Assembly (NCBI GenBank): GCA_025617375.2
Contig: JAMYGW020000007.1
Coordinates: 1,426,001 to 1,490,000, forward strand
Reading direction: 5' to 3'
DNA: 64,000 nt
Origin: Acarospora socialis
Lineage: Eukaryota; Ascomycota; Lecanoromycetes; Acarosporales; Acarosporaceae
In this document: piece after piece, positions 33,042-45,176 of the stretch
Layout: each line of letters begins with the position of its first letter
How positions within the stretch are numbered: position 1 is the stretch's first letter
The notes under the pieces: model-generated
The model's database searches: none
Told to the model about the DNA's origin: nothing
The model's input: the letters and a program-made list of their open reading frames with translations, nothing else
Program-made: the position numbers and the translations under genes

Positions 33042-35502
33042 TTATCTGCGGAAATTGATGATTGCGATCTAGACACCAGATTGTCAGTTTCCAACTACCG
33101 CTCACCAATCGAAGAGATATTCCATGATCGAGACAGGCAGAACTCGATGAAATCACGGATGAGATCTGATCGAACATACCTGACTCCCCAACCCAAAAGC
33201 CAGCTTCCCCCCATCCGCATCCCAACTCAGCGAATGATCCATGCTTCTTTCTTCCTTCTCCTCTTCCACCCTGTCATCTCCTTCCTCCCTCTTCTCGCTT
33301 TTCTTTGGCGCATGACCAGCCAGCCACCTCCCCTTCTTCCCGACCCAACGTGCCTTAGGCAGTCCACCCTCTTCCGCCCGCCAAATCAGAATCTTATTGT
33401 AGCCCGCCGCAGCGATCAGGTAGCCGTCCGGCGTAAAGCTCAAAGCCATAGCCGGCCAACGGTGGCCTATTGAGAGTTGATGCACAATAGTAAAGGGTCG
33501 TGTAGCGTCCCAGAGTTTGATGATGCCGTCCATTGAAGCGGTAGCTAGGAGTCGGGTTTCGGATGTGGAGTAGGTGGAGGGATTGGGATGGGGTTGGAAA
33601 AGGAGGGCTGTAAGGGGTTCGGCATACGCGGTTGTGGTTTGGACATTGTACCAAGGGTACAAGATCTACCTTCTTGTAAGCATCCACTTGAGACAGTCTG
33701 GTAGGGAAGGGTTGTGGGAACGTACTGCTAAAGCAGCATTGTCGTCTGCGGCTAATGCTATGATTTTGGATACCGAATCCCACCGGATCATGCCCCAGTT
33801 CTGCCTGAGCTCTTGATCTTGATAGTGATGCCCAACGGAGGTGGTGTGATCACTGTTGATGACGAGGTTGATGACCGTGTCCTCACCACAGACAGAATAT
33901 TGCATATCCCCGGTCCAAGCCGCATCCAACAACGTCTCCTCTAACTCTACTGGTTGTAGGGCCTGGCCTGTAGATCGATCCCAAACCAGGATACTACTAT
34001 TATCTCCCGATGATGCCACGCCTAGAAGCCGTGAAGCAGGAGGGTTCCATCGTAATGCCAACATCATATCATGAGCAGCTGGAAGCTCATCCCGCATGAA
34101 CCCCTCCTTTGTCCATATGGTGACCTTCCCTATCCAGCTGGAAACCAAGTGTCGTGTGGCTACGGCCAGATATTCACCATCGGGACTCCACGAGATAGCA
34201 GTAACTAACAAACGCTCCTCCTGTTCAAGCAGATCCACATACTGTCTAGTTGCAGGGCTGTCGGATCTTGAAACAGTCCAAATGCGGGCTAGCGCCTCGC
34301 CCGCGGTTGCCAAGACGGTAGGTTCCTTGGGATGCCATGTGGTGTGCATGACGCTCGGACCACTTCTTCCGTTTCCGGTTCCGTTTCCGGTTCCGTCATG
34401 ATTGGCACGTTGGTCCCGATCAAAGTCAGCACTCAAAATTCCCACCTCATTATTATCGTCTCTCAGATCCAGGATTGTTGTTTCCGGCCCCAACTCAGCA
34501 ATCTTTTCGCTTTGCACGCCCACGCTATTTCCATTCGTCAGAGTCATTATTCTTGTTGTCGCTTCTTTCGCTTGTGCTTGTGCTTGTGCTTGTGCTTGTG
34601 CCTGTGCATGTGCAGATGTCTGTGCATTATCATCTGCAGGTTCCACGCCAGCCGCTCCCGCGGGGGACTCTGCCGCTGTCGGCATACGAGGGTGCGAATA
34701 CCCATTCCGATCAATCTCCATGGCGTTGCCATCGACGTTGCCGTTGCCGTTGCCGTACTCGTTCCCTTCCCCGTTACTGCTGACCTCGACGGCGCCGTTA
34801 CTTTTTCGATGCCGTTTTGGCGCTGGCGCTTGAGTTGCAATGTCTATTAGTACTCCGTTCGAGCCACTCTCTCGACCGTGCTTGCGTGACCTAGGCGAAG
34901 AAATCGATGCACAAGCGACGTTGTCATCGTCGTCCTCGTCCATGCCTTCTCCTTTCGGCGACTGCATCGACCGATCGGACTCGGGTCCGAAGAAATATGT
35001 TGATGCTGCCGACGGCAAGTTTCGATCCCCATTCTATTTGGTAGTTAGAATTGATGTCGTAAGCCAAGTAACGAATACTGTGAGAAAAGTAGATCAGTGA
35101 AGAGTGACGTGCCTGGCTGCTGATAGATCGTTCGATCTCGTGGTACTGGAGGCCTTTCTGCACCAGAGACACTAGCTCGTGAGGCTTGACATGCGGCGTG
35201 ATCGTGAGACTTTGAGGATCAGGATACAAGTCGCGCTGCAATTTGACAGCTGCCTCGCCATGACCTGTGTCACATAGCGGTCAATTATCAAATCATTGTG
35301 GTTAGGATCCATTACATTGTCGGTCACGGTACGAACCTGACTCTTGTAGATACCTTTGAACGGGCCAGCCGAAGCGGTTAGCGAGAGACAAATCCTGGGA
35401 GGTGGGTGTACCTGGCGTGGCTCAGATGACAGCGAAACGGGCGTCGACGTACCTCCAGATCAGGTAATTGAGATGTGTCGAAGTCAAAGGTCTTGCGCCC
35501 AT
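33042..35502 (-). CDS. sif2: LisH-WD40 protein, Sif2/TBL1 family
   Basis: Six exons: 35502-35453, 35353-35337 (17 nt), 35264-35113, 35033-33726, 33665-33180 and 33068-33042, all in phase, giving 679 residues. The N-terminus is a LisH motif, LNYLIWRYLQESGHGEAAVK, spread over three exons. A low-complexity middle follows: Gly/Asn-rich, with a Gln-Ala repeat. The C-terminal half is a WD40 propeller, e.g. HTTWHPKEPTVLATAGEALA, ATRHLVSSWIGKVTIW and LLATASMDGIIKLWDATRPF. Sif2/TBL1 proteins sit in Set3C/SMRT-type histone deacetylase complexes in the nucleus. Intron 3 appears to use a GC donor (CAG|GCACGT). The end, IAIINFRR, lies on a 27-nt exon after a 111-nt intron. Confidence 0.9.
34571..34613 (+). 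repeat. Imperfect hexanucleotide repeat (CTTGTG)n inside the sif2 coding region
   Basis: About seven near-identical hexamers; on the minus strand they encode a Gln-Ala dipeptide run in the disordered middle of the Sif2-like protein. Likely length-variable between strains. Confidence 0.8.
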
Positions 35503-36491
35503 GGTTGATGCGCTATCATCAGTCGGGGCTCACGCGCCGAAAGGTCTATTGCCTGACTCTGAAAAGCCGGTTTGATGCACAAGATGTGCAGTATAGGTGT
35601 CTATAGGTGTGCCTGTCGCAAGAAGAAAAGAATGACTTGGGATCGGTTAAGTTGGACGATGTCAGAGACTGCCTTGCGTGTATAGCGTTTCTGTCCTATG
35701 ATGAGCACACCGTGAGGTGTATGGCAAGAGGTGAAGAAAGGTGCAATGAATCTACAAGTAGAGTAAGGATGAGAAGTGCACGGTGGTAAGGTATGTATGG
35801 ATTAGCTTAAGCCCGCCGAACTAAATCGTCTACCCTTACGTACCGTCACTATATCGGTAAAAGAGAGTACTCCGTAGGTAGTGTTAGGATAGCTTCCGGC
35901 AGCCTGGTTGGAGATAAACAAGGCCAATCAGGCTGAAGATTGATGCGCTTTCGAACAGCGGGCGGTCCTGTCTTCTGGTCGTTCTAAGGTATCTTATTAT
36001 TGAAGACATAAAGCAACCTCATGCCTTGTAAAGTAGCAGCCATTCAAGGCTACACTTAGTTCGTGGAGATTAACGGGGGTCGATTATGGAGACCACTCAA
36101 AACTGGCATAATGATGGGTTGTAATTAGTCGTGACTTTTTGATTGACTGAAGGATGCATGGTCACGAGACTGGTCAGTCAGTCAGAGTTGTGGGGGATCT
36201 GCTTTCCTTTCGGGACATCCCAGAGGAAACTCAAACTTGCGTGTGCTGCCGCTTTTTCGCTATCAGTTTCAGTGCAAGTTTCAGAAATACTGACACAGCC
36301 TGTCACGGGTTCCTAATTCGGTAATTTAACTTACACATATCTGCCTGGAGACAGACAGGTTGGTCCAACCTCGACTTCAATCTTCAACGTCGCCGTCAGT
36401 CACCAAGGAGCTTCACTCATACTACTCCTCATCTCGTAGCTTTGCTCAGGCTTCTCGCTCATTGTGACCAGGTTGGGATATCCACAACGCA
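35503..36491. other. Intergenic region between divergent genes
   Basis: Promoter region of sif2 (-) and the TMEM115 gene (+). Contains a TACTCCGTA motif at 35868-35876 followed by GGTAG. No gene seen. Confidence 0.4.
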
Positions 36492-37633
36492 ATGCAACTG
36501 CGCATCAACGTTCCACCACTAACGCGCATCCTCCTCGTCGTCCTTTTTGCTTTATCCATCCTCTACAACGCAATCCGATATAATCAATGGATCGATAGCG
36601 TGCCATATCTCGTAATTGAACCGGGCATCGATTTCCACCCCTGGGTTTTCTTCACCGCTACACTGATCGAGCAAAACATTGTGACTTTACTCATTGCGGC
36701 TGCAACGATTCTTTATGGCGGAAAGTACCTTGAGAGGGCGTGGAATTCCGCCGAGTTGGGGAAGTTCCTTCTCGTCGTGTCCCTGATATCCAACTTGGTT
36801 GCCTGGACTCTCTGTACTATCACTGCATCGTTCCACCCTAGGGTCCGAATACATACGTAAGAAGGCTCACTTCGAGCTGTCTTTGTGTGGTAGTCATAGG
36901 CTGACTCTCGTCAATCTGAAGGAATGTCATCGTCATCGGACCTGTCGTCAACGGGTCTGTCGCCCTGCAGGCCGCCTTTCTCGTTGCCTTCAAGCAGCTT
37001 GTACCCGAGCATACCGTGACTATTGCGCGGGGATTCATAAAGACTCGGGTCAAACACTTTCCAGCAATCTTCCTGCTTGCGAATACCCTCTCGGGTGTGA
37101 TCTTCGGCACGGAAACTTCGCTTATGCTGGCGTGGTTCGGTTTTCTGACTTCATGGACCTATCTACGGTTCTACAAGCGGCAGCCAGACCTATCAAGTGC
37201 CTCTACAGGAGATACCGGTGGCATCAGAGGTGATGCTAGCGAAACCTTTGCATTTGCCTATTTCTGGCCAGATGTGGTCCACGGTCCTGTGGCCGCCATC
37301 TCGGACGCCGTCTACAATGCACTGGTCGCCCTGCGGATATGTACGCCTTTCTCTGCCGAGGAAGTGGAAGCAAGTAACGAACAGGTGATGGCAAGGGGAG
37401 AAGGAGGCTTACCCAGTCTTCTGAATCAAGGTGGGAGGAGAGGAGCCAGCGGCAAGAGGGAAGAGGCAGAGCGGAGGAGGGCCTTAGCGCTCAAGGCTCT
37501 GGATCAGAGACTGCATGCTGCGACGACCAATAAAGCACCGACGACAGCGAACGTGATACCAGAACCGAGTGTACGGAATGAAACCAAGGACGAACCTGAT
37601 GATAGGGAGGCTGGAGGTGGTGATGGGAGCTGA
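36492..37633 (+). CDS. TMEM115-family (DUF1751) rhomboid-like Golgi protein
   Basis: Two exons, 36492-36856 and 36922-37633, joined in phase over a 65-nt GTAAGA...AAG intron, giving 358 residues. Several membrane helices are visible: ILLVVLFALSILYNAI, IVTLLIAAATILYGG, LLVVSLISNLVAWTLC, GSVALQAAFLVAFKQLVP and FPAIFLLANTLSGVIFGTE. The block YGGKYLERAWNSAELGKFLL and the stretch ALQAAFLVAFKQLVPEH are typical of TMEM115. A polar, Arg/Ala/Glu-rich C-terminal tail of about 110 residues follows. The family is a catalytically inactive rhomboid relative linked with the COG complex and retrograde Golgi traffic. The start is the first ATG before the first helix. Confidence 0.88.
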
Positions 37634-38105
37634 TGACTTCTTGAAGAAATGTGGTCTGCAGCCTTACTTTCAGCGTTGTGGAGTCTATTTTGTTATCTCT
37701 CGTCCCCAGCGTTACGAGTCCTTTATATATACCACAGCGTCGACGAATGGCATTTCCAGTATCTAAATGAACACGTCAATGCATAAAGTAAGGGATATGT
37801 GGACGTTTGAGAATCGACATCTGTGGTGTGGTGCTATCACGGATAATCTCAACCTGTGCTGGAGCACCCCGAATAGCATCATACCATGAACTGGAGACAT
37901 ACCTTATCTCCATCTGGCGCATGTATTTTAGTTATGATCAACACACACCTTTGGTTTACGTAGATTGCAGGACCGCCCTATCGGTAGGGTTCCCTCTAGC
38001 GCCGAATTTATTTATCGATTGTCGAAGCTCGATCAAACGCTTTGCAGAATTGAAAAACCAACAAACAAAAGATCTCAACCACAGGCGCAACAGCTTACCG
38101 CAGCA
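37634..38105. other. Short intergenic region
   Basis: Promoter side of rrp12; both neighbours run on the plus strand. Nothing recognised. Confidence 0.4.
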
Positions 38106-41100
38106 ATGTCGCTCGTAGAAAAGCTGGACAAGATTCGATCGCCAAAGCTGCAGAACCAGCGTGAAGTGAGTTCCACCGATATCACTGTTCTGGGCTTCCG
38201 CTGATCGATCAGACCGCGGTGGTACTCTCGGCGGTGGAGGATACACTTAAAGACCAAAAGCATGACTCTACTCCCACAGCTTACTTTGCCGCATTACTTG
38301 CCTTGTTGAGTCAATCGATCTCCGCCTCCAAAGGAATCGTGAACAAGGAACTGGCAACAGCCGTCGTCTACCTTATTGACCTCGTCACACCGCACGTCCC
38401 CCAACCCCTTCTTCGCTCGAAGTTCTCTCAAATACTCACCAATCTCGCCCCTGCGCTCACTCATCAGGAAGCCGAAGCGCCACTTCTGCGATCATCAATA
38501 GGATGTCTGGAATCCCTGCTGGTCGCACAAGATGCGTCCGCATGGGCGTTACCACAAGCGCAGGTAGGGCCGCGAAGGGCGGTGGCTGGCCTGTTAACTA
38601 TGGCTATGGATCATCGACCAAAAGTACGAAAGCGGGCACAAGAGGCATTGACCAAAGTCCTGAAGAACCCTCCGCCAAGTCCCTCCTTAGATCATCCTGC
38701 AGCAGATATGTGTGCGGAGACGGCGTTGCGAAGCTTGAGCGATATAGCAAAGGTGGCAGGGAAATCCAAGAAATATCGTGGTCATGGGAAGGATGATCAG
38801 CACCAACCAGGTCTCATACACGCCTTGCAACTGATCAAGACCATCGCGAGTGCTTCAGGGGGCTGGCCCAGCCGAAAGATTGAGCCACTGTGTGAGCTGC
38901 TGCTGAATATTTCGAAGTCGAGCAACGAGTATCTTACCATGGCTGCTTTCGAAACTTTCGAGATCATATTTGCGGGCATGGCTGATGAATTTTCCTCAAC
39001 CAAATTGCCACGTCTGATGGAGGTCATTTCGGAGCTCCGACCCTCACAGAATGATTCGCATTTACTCCCACCATGGATTGCCGTCATCTCAAGAGGTTAT
39101 GATGTCTCGGCGCAAATCAACTCACAAGAGACCTTTCAGAAGTTACCGGAGCTGTTCGAAATGATCTCCGGATTTCTTACTTCATCCTCCCATAACATAC
39201 GCATATCTGCTTCTGAATGCCTGATCTCACTTATGGCCAATTGCATTCCGCGCGACGTGCTCCTCGAGCCATCAACCTACGATGAGAAGACCTTCGAAAA
39301 GCTGGCTAGACAAGCTACGGAGCTGTTGAGCGTCAAGTACCAGGCGGCATGGATGGAGGTGTTCAATGTGCTCGGTGCGATGTTTGAGGCCTTCAAATGG
39401 AGGTTTGCTTCGTTATTGTCCGAGGTCGTCAAGACCGTAGGTGAACTCCGTGGCAGCGATGTATTCAATGGCAAAAAAGAAGCCGACCACCTTCTCGGAA
39501 AGGCTGTTCGCGCGATGGGTCCGGAGGCTGTCCTCGAGATACTGCCTCTTAATTTGGCCAAGCCTCAACCTGGACAATCCGGGAGAGCGTGGCTGCTGCC
39601 AATATTGCGCGACCATATATCGAATACTAACTTAACACACTTCCGATCAGAATTCGTCCCTTTGAGCGAGACCATGTTTCAACGAGTGCTTGAGCACGGC
39701 AGTGCAGAGAAATCAATGGAGATCAAGATCTTCGAGACGGTAGTGCAACAGATTTGGGCTCTTCTACCTGGATATTGCGACCTACCACTCGACGTCATTG
39801 ATGCGTTCGATCAAACCTTCGCTGAGCTGATCTCTAACTTGCTGTATAAACAGACAGAACTTCGTGTCGATATCTGCAGAGCGCTTCAATTGCTAGTAGA
39901 CTCGAATAAGCAGATTCTGGCCGTTCAGGCTGAGCAAGAAGATTTAGTGCTGCAACGCCGTGTTTCTAAGACTCAGGCTCAAAGCAATATCGACCACCTG
40001 GCTGGATATGCGAGCAATTTACTCGCTGTGCTCTTCAATGTCTACAGTGAGACACTTCCGAACTACAGGGCCTATATCCTAAGGTGTATCAATGCGTATC
40101 TGAGTATCATCCCCGGAAAAGAACTCATGGAAACGTTTACGCGCGTCACGACTGTGCTCGAGTCATCACTCGTAGAGACTGGCTCGCAAACCCAAGCAAA
40201 CAAGCAAAAGCAGAAAAAGTCCGAAGGCAACATGCCGCCAATGAGCCACACGCTCATGGACCTTGTAATCACCATTGCCATCTATCTCCCCAGAGACAGC
40301 TTCGCAACGCTCTTCAACATTGCTTCCCTTATCATTGTCAAGGATGACGATCCGCAGCTTCAGAAGAAAGCATACAAACTCTTACCTCGCCTCGCTGAAT
40401 CCGACACAGGTAAACAAGCTCTTGTGGAGCGCAACGACGAGCTCCAGCAGCTCATCCTGTCGAGCGCCGACAAGGTATCAGCGCCCGCTCGCCGTGATCG
40501 CCTAGATGCGATTACACAGATCGTTTCATCGCTCTCAAACACGTCCCTCCACTTCATCCCCTCTGTACTTCCCGAAGTCGTCATCTCAGCGAAAGAGGTC
40601 AATGACAAAGCGCGCTCATCAGCTTTCAATCTCTTGGTCCTCATGGGAGAAAAGATGGCAGAAGGCGGCAACGTCGTCAACTCTAAAGTCACGCATATGC
40701 CGGACGACGCCCCGGACGTTCAAGCGAGTCTAGAGGAATATCTCACCATGGTATCAGCAGGTCTTGCGGGTTCGACGCCACACATGGTCAGTGCCAGTAT
40801 CACGGCGCTTACAAGAATATTGTATGAATTCCGCGAGAAGTTACCAGGAAGCGTGATCGAGGACCTAGTGCAGACTATGGATCTCTTCCTGACGAGCAAC
40901 AATCGCGAAATAGTGAGATCTGTGCTCGGTTTCGTCAAGGTCAGCATCATCAGTCTTCCGACGAGCATGATTGTGCCCAAACTCGAGACACTGGTGCCAA
41001 ACCTAATGATCTGGAGTCACGAGCACAAGGCTCACTTTAAGGCGAAGGTGAAGCACATCATCGAGAGGATGATGCGCAGATTCGGGGTCGAAGTCGTAGA

Positions 41101-41881
41101 GAAGTACTGCCCGGAAGCGGACAAGAAACTCGTCCAGAACATTCGCAAGACGCGCGAGAGGAAGAAGCGGAAGAAGGATGCAGCCGGTGAGGAAGGTGCG
41201 GACCAGGAGGCCGGCATTGTCAGGCGAAAAGGACGTTTCGAGAGCGAATTTGACGAGGCTGTGTACGGCAGCGATGAGAGCGACGAAGGATCCGAGAGCA
41301 GCGACGACGACACCGCTTCGGGTCGACGGAAAGGAGGGCAGACATTCATCGTGGAAGACGAAGACGAGCCACTCGACCTTCTCGACAAGAAATCCCTTGC
41401 CAACATCTCCTCAACGAAACCAGTTAAGATCCGACAGCCGCCGGCCAAGAAGTCGAAAGCGAGAACCGACCCGAACAGCAAACTACTGCTCGGCAACGAC
41501 AGCGACGTTTCGAACGCCGACGACGACGACAACGCGATGATGCTCGACTTCGGCGCCGGCGGCGACCTCGCCACGGGCGGTAAGGAGCCGGGCGACGGGA
41601 CGTTGGAAGGTGGTATCAACGCGTATATCGACGCCATCAAGGGCCGGGACGCCGTGCAGAGGGGTCAGAAGGGGAAGCTGAAGTTCAGCAACAAGAAGAG
41701 CAAGACGACGCAGGGCGATGATGAGATGGAGATCGATGAGGATGACGTGAAGCGGAAGGTTGGCGCGAAGCAAAGTAAGGGGCCGGCGAATGGTCGGGCG
41801 CAGAGGAAGGGCTTAGGGGTAGGGAAAACGAGGGGTGGGAGGGTGGTGAAAAGTTCGGCCTCTGGAAGGAGGAAGCGGTAG
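38106..41881 (+). CDS. rrp12: Ribosome biogenesis and export factor Rrp12
   Basis: Two exons, 38106-38165 and 38213-41881, joined in phase 0 over a 47-nt intron, giving 1242 residues, close to the family norm. Exon 1 encodes MSLVEKLDKIRSPKLQNQRE, the conserved N-terminus. The body is helical HEAT-type repeats; recognisable segments include CLESLLVAQDASAW, YFAALLALLSQ and KARSSAFNLLVLMGEKM. The last 200 residues are charged and low-complexity, with acidic patches (DESDEGSESSDDDT) and a basic end (GRRKR), as in Rrp12. It acts in nucleolus and nucleus in pre-40S and pre-60S maturation and export. Codon use turns markedly GC-rich in the last 700 bases. Confidence 0.95.
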
Positions 41882-42287
41882 GAAGTCTTTGCTTGCATAG
41901 AGAGCTCTGTGGCTGGGGCTGGCTAGGTAGTCAGCTAGGGCAATGTTTGTCCGTTCCTTCACGATAAATCCTGCTTAGCGTCACACAACTCATGTCTAGA
42001 CACAGCGCTTTCTCTCAGCCGCTTGCCTATTGAGCTATGGGCTTCCTGTAGATGCGTTGCATTATTGCTCCACATCTGTTACAATGAACGGAAGCAGGTA
42101 CTCTGTCTCTTCTTGAGGTCTTGGTTAGAATGAAATACGAGCGCCGTAACTAGCTGAACTTACAGCCATATAGCAAAGTAAAAATCCCACCATTCTCCGA
42201 AATATGCCCTGATCCCACTCTTCCCAACGCCATGCCCTTCTCTCATCTCTTGTCGCGCCCGTACGCCAGCCTCCTCGGATGAAAACA
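41882..42287. other. Convergent intergenic region
   Basis: 3' flanks of rrp12 (+) and sec6 (-). Nothing recognised. Confidence 0.4.
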
Positions 42288-44546
42288 CTACTTGACCTTA
42301 CTCATAATCGTCTCCGGCCCCCTCTCAACATACATCTCCCCCGCCTTCGCCCTGACCGCACTCACCATGGCCCTCTCGAAATCGTCCCTCGCCCTCAACA
42401 CGCTCTCGACCCAACCCAGTTGTAAATCCCAATACTCCCTCTTGAACGCCTCGAACACAGCCACGACGCCCACCTTCCCCTCCGCCTCCAGCAAGCGCAC
42501 CAGATAGTCGACGACGCGCCACTTCTGCTTGACGGCGGCGAACTCCGGCGGCGGAAAGCGGGCCTGGAAGAAGGCGAAGGCGGTGAGGACGTCGTCTTTG
42601 AACTTGTCGGTGAAGGGGTCGGCGCGGCGGAACTTGGCGCCCTTGTTGCGGACGGCGGACAGGTAGCGGACGAGCAGCTCGTCGGCGAGTTCCTCGACCA
42701 GGATGTCGAGCATGCTGTGGTGGAGGACCTGCGCGTAGTCGCCGATGTAGTCGTCGAAGGTGGACGTCATGCGCTTCATGCCGTACTCGCCGTACCATTT
42801 GGGTGTGAAGAGCTCGGCGATGGTGGTGCGGAAGTCGACGGTGAAGATGAGCCGGACGAAGGTGCCGATGCAGTGCGTGCCGAGATCGACGTAGCCGTCG
42901 CGGAGGGCCTCGATTTCGCTGGTGGCGTGGGAGAGGTATTTGGGCGTGACGAGCGGCTCGAAGTCGCGTTTGAAGCGCGTCAGGTAGCCGAGTTGGCCGG
43001 CGTCTTCGTTGTCGTCGATGCAGGCGATTTGGTCGTTGGCGACGGCGACGAGCCAGTCTTGCAGCATTTGCAGGCCGTCTTGGTCGCCGGAGGGGGAGGT
43101 GTATTTGTTGGATTCGTCGTCGACCATCTTTTGCCATGTTGCTTGACGGGATTTGAGCGCGCGGAACATGGCGTCTATGACGCCTTCCGTGACGTCTGTT
43201 CGGCCTGAATCGCCGGCTGCTAGAGTTTGTTCCCGTAACATTCGCCACATGTCGCCTAGGGTCTTGGTGCGGAAGTAGCCTTGCGCGTCGGTGTCCAGGG
43301 TATCGGGTTTTCGTTCTGTGAAGGCTTTTCTGTCTGTCGCGAGCATGCGGTCCATCCACTCGTCCAGTGCTTTGATGATGAGTTGCCGCCATTCGCGAAC
43401 CAAATCTCCTTCTCTGTTGTCGAGTAGTTGTGGTTGTAAATCGCTCTCATTCCACCCTAGTTTAGACATTTTCGTGTAGTATATCTCGCTCCAGTGGATG
43501 ATGGCAAGCATGTTCGCAGGCCGAAGGTCAGGATCATCGATGAGCTTGATTAGCCAGTCATGCATCAAGCTGTGGTATATCTTGGTATAGGTCCTGAAGA
43601 TCTTCCACTTCTTCGGCATCAAACTCACCATACCCGCCTGCACAACGAACAGATCATTGAAAAACCACTTCATGCTCTTTTCGAGTCTGTCCGGGTCCTC
43701 GAGAAAGGCTTGCTCGGCACCGTCAATCAAGCCTTGTGCATGCAGCGTGATACACTTGAGGAACTTCTCTTTGTACCCACGCAGTTGCTTTGGTCCGGTG
43801 GCGATAGACTTGAACCTTGAAGCTAGCTCCTTATACTCCCGTTGCGCGTCCTGCAATGCTCTCACTTTCTGATCGTTCTTGTCTTCCGTCTCGATGATCA
43901 AAGCTAAGCGCACAACCAGGCTTTTGTTGTCCGCTTGAACCAGTCCAATGAGATCCATGCAAGCCGTACCCAGATGATCATCAAACCACTCTATCACGTC
44001 GTCTAACCTTGTGAAATAGTCTCGCAGTGTTCCCTCCAAAGAAACGTCTGAAGCCCTTCTGATCTGATCCATAGCATCATCCCGTATGTCTCGTAATTGC
44101 GTGAGACCATAATGGATCTTCAGGAGGTTGGGCTGATTGTCAAGGTCTGCGTCGTCTTGCCTCAGGAGTTCCTCCATCTCTGTCAGCCTGTCATTGAAGG
44201 TATCGATGTTGGATTTCATGGCCTCGACTTGCGAGAAATTGCGGTGGATCTGTGAGACGAGATTGACATTAGGGAAATCGCGGATCATGTTTTGCGCCTC
44301 GGCGCATAGCCGGTCTATCTTCATCATCTCTTCCTTGATCAAATTGACCGTTCTCTGCCCGTCACTGATCGACGTCATCCCAGACTGCGTGATCTCGAGC
44401 TGCTCTTTCAATCCCGATTTGAGCTGTCCATCCACGGCCGCTTTCTTGCGTGTGAACTCGGCTTTGAGGGCTGGGATTTTGTCAAGATCATCAGGGTGCC
44501 GCAGCAGCTCCGCGAGCTGTAAGGTGATGCCATCCGTTTCCGCCAT
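42288..44546 (-). CDS. sec6: Exocyst complex subunit Sec6
   Basis: Intronless gene of 752 residues, the usual length of fungal Sec6. The N-terminal third is coiled-coil-like, with ITLQLAELLRHPDDLDKIPA at the start. The Sec6 domain follows with helical-bundle sequence such as KWFFNDLFVVQAGMVSLMPK, WSEIYYTKMSKLGW and GEYGMKRMTSTFDDYIGDYA. The exocyst tethers secretory vesicles to the plasma membrane at growing hyphal tips, and Sec6 contacts the SNARE machinery. The 3' half is very GC-rich at third codon positions, which creates long overlapping open frames on both strands that I regard as shadows. Confidence 0.96.
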   Translation of the reverse strand: MAETDGITLQLAELLRHPDDLDKIPALKAEFTRKKAAVDGQLKSGLKEQLEITQSGMTSISDGQRTVNLIKEEMMKIDRLCAEAQNMIRDFPNVNLVSQIHRNFSQVEAMKSNIDTFNDRLTEMEELLRQDDADLDNQPNLLKIHYGLTQLRDIRDDAMDQIRRASDVSLEGTLRDYFTRLDDVIEWFDDHLGTACMDLIGLVQADNKSLVVRLALIIETEDKNDQKVRALQDAQREYKELASRFKSIATGPKQLRGYKEKFLKCITLHAQGLIDGAEQAFLEDPDRLEKSMKWFFNDLFVVQAGMVSLMPKKWKIFRTYTKIYHSLMHDWLIKLIDDPDLRPANMLAIIHWSEIYYTKMSKLGWNESDLQPQLLDNREGDLVREWRQLIIKALDEWMDRMLATDRKAFTERKPDTLDTDAQGYFRTKTLGDMWRMLREQTLAAGDSGRTDVTEGVIDAMFRALKSRQATWQKMVDDESNKYTSPSGDQDGLQMLQDWLVAVANDQIACIDDNEDAGQLGYLTRFKRDFEPLVTPKYLSHATSEIEALRDGYVDLGTHCIGTFVRLIFTVDFRTTIAELFTPKWYGEYGMKRMTSTFDDYIGDYAQVLHHSMLDILVEELADELLVRYLSAVRNKGAKFRRADPFTDKFKDDVLTAFAFFQARFPPPEFAAVKQKWRVVDYLVRLLEAEGKVGVVAVFEAFKREYWDLQLGWVESVLRARDDFERAMVSAVRAKAGEMYVERGPETIMSKVK

Positions 44547-44915
44547 GTAGAGATGTCGGTCGTAAGTCCGTGGTTATGCCATTATTGAATAATTTGTGTG
44601 CCGCGAACTGCTCGTGTTGTGCAGCAGCAAGGTGAAGCATGCGCACGGACACTGCGGCAGAATCCCATAAGGCTTAGTGCCCGCCATTCCTTCCATCAAA
44701 GTCAGAGATATCTACCTAAACACTGACACTAGACATCAACAAGTGCCCGGGACACCTCTTCGTTGTCGCGCATTTGATAATGATCTAGACCGAGGAGCCG
44801 GTATGTATTTATATCGTTGATAGCTATGAAACTAATAGGAGCAGGCAGTGGGCTAGCCCTTTCATCCGAAAGCGTCCTTCATCTACAGCCTCATCGAGCA
44901 GACCACAATCTTTCA
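44547..44915. other. Intergenic region between divergent genes
   Basis: Short shared promoter region of sec6 (-) and the mitochondrial uL30m gene (+). Nothing recognised. Confidence 0.4.
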
Positions 44916-45176
44916 ATGGCATACTTCAAGATTACATTGATACGCTCCGCGATTGGGCTGCCCAAGCAAGTCTCAGGTGTACTACAGGCGCTCGGTCTGC
45001 GAAAGCGAATGCGGACGGTCTTTCATCCCGTCAGTCCGGAAGTGGCAGGACAGATCATGAAGGTGAAGGAGCTGGTGGCAGTGTCTGAGGTCGAGAGGGC
45101 TTTCACGAAGTCGGAAATGAAGGAATCGAGACGACCTGATCCGGGTTACTACACCGAAACGGCAGTTCCGAGATAA
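44916..45176 (+). CDS. mrpl33: Mitochondrial large-subunit ribosomal protein uL30m (yeast Mrpl33)
   Basis: Single exon of 86 residues, the family length. It begins [20 protein letters not shown] and contains [20 protein letters not shown] and [17 protein letters not shown], the L30 fold with its GL-KR core. The longer open frame upstream (from 44817) is ignored because homologues start at MAYF. It is part of the mitochondrial large ribosomal subunit; like yeast Mrpl33 it lacks an obvious long presequence. Confidence 0.93.
   Translation: MAYFKITLIRSAIGLPKQVSGVLQALGLRKRMRTVFHPVSPEVAGQIMKVKELVAVSEVERAFTKSEMKESRRPDPGYYTETAVPR

Noticed and set aside
42325-43392. A 355-codon open frame overlapping sec6 on the same strand, and a 163-codon frame on the plus strand at 42717-43208
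   Set aside because: They arise from the very GC-rich third codon positions of sec6. The translations are Arg/His/Pro- or Gly/Asp/Val-biased without folded-protein patterning, while sec6 matches its family throughout.
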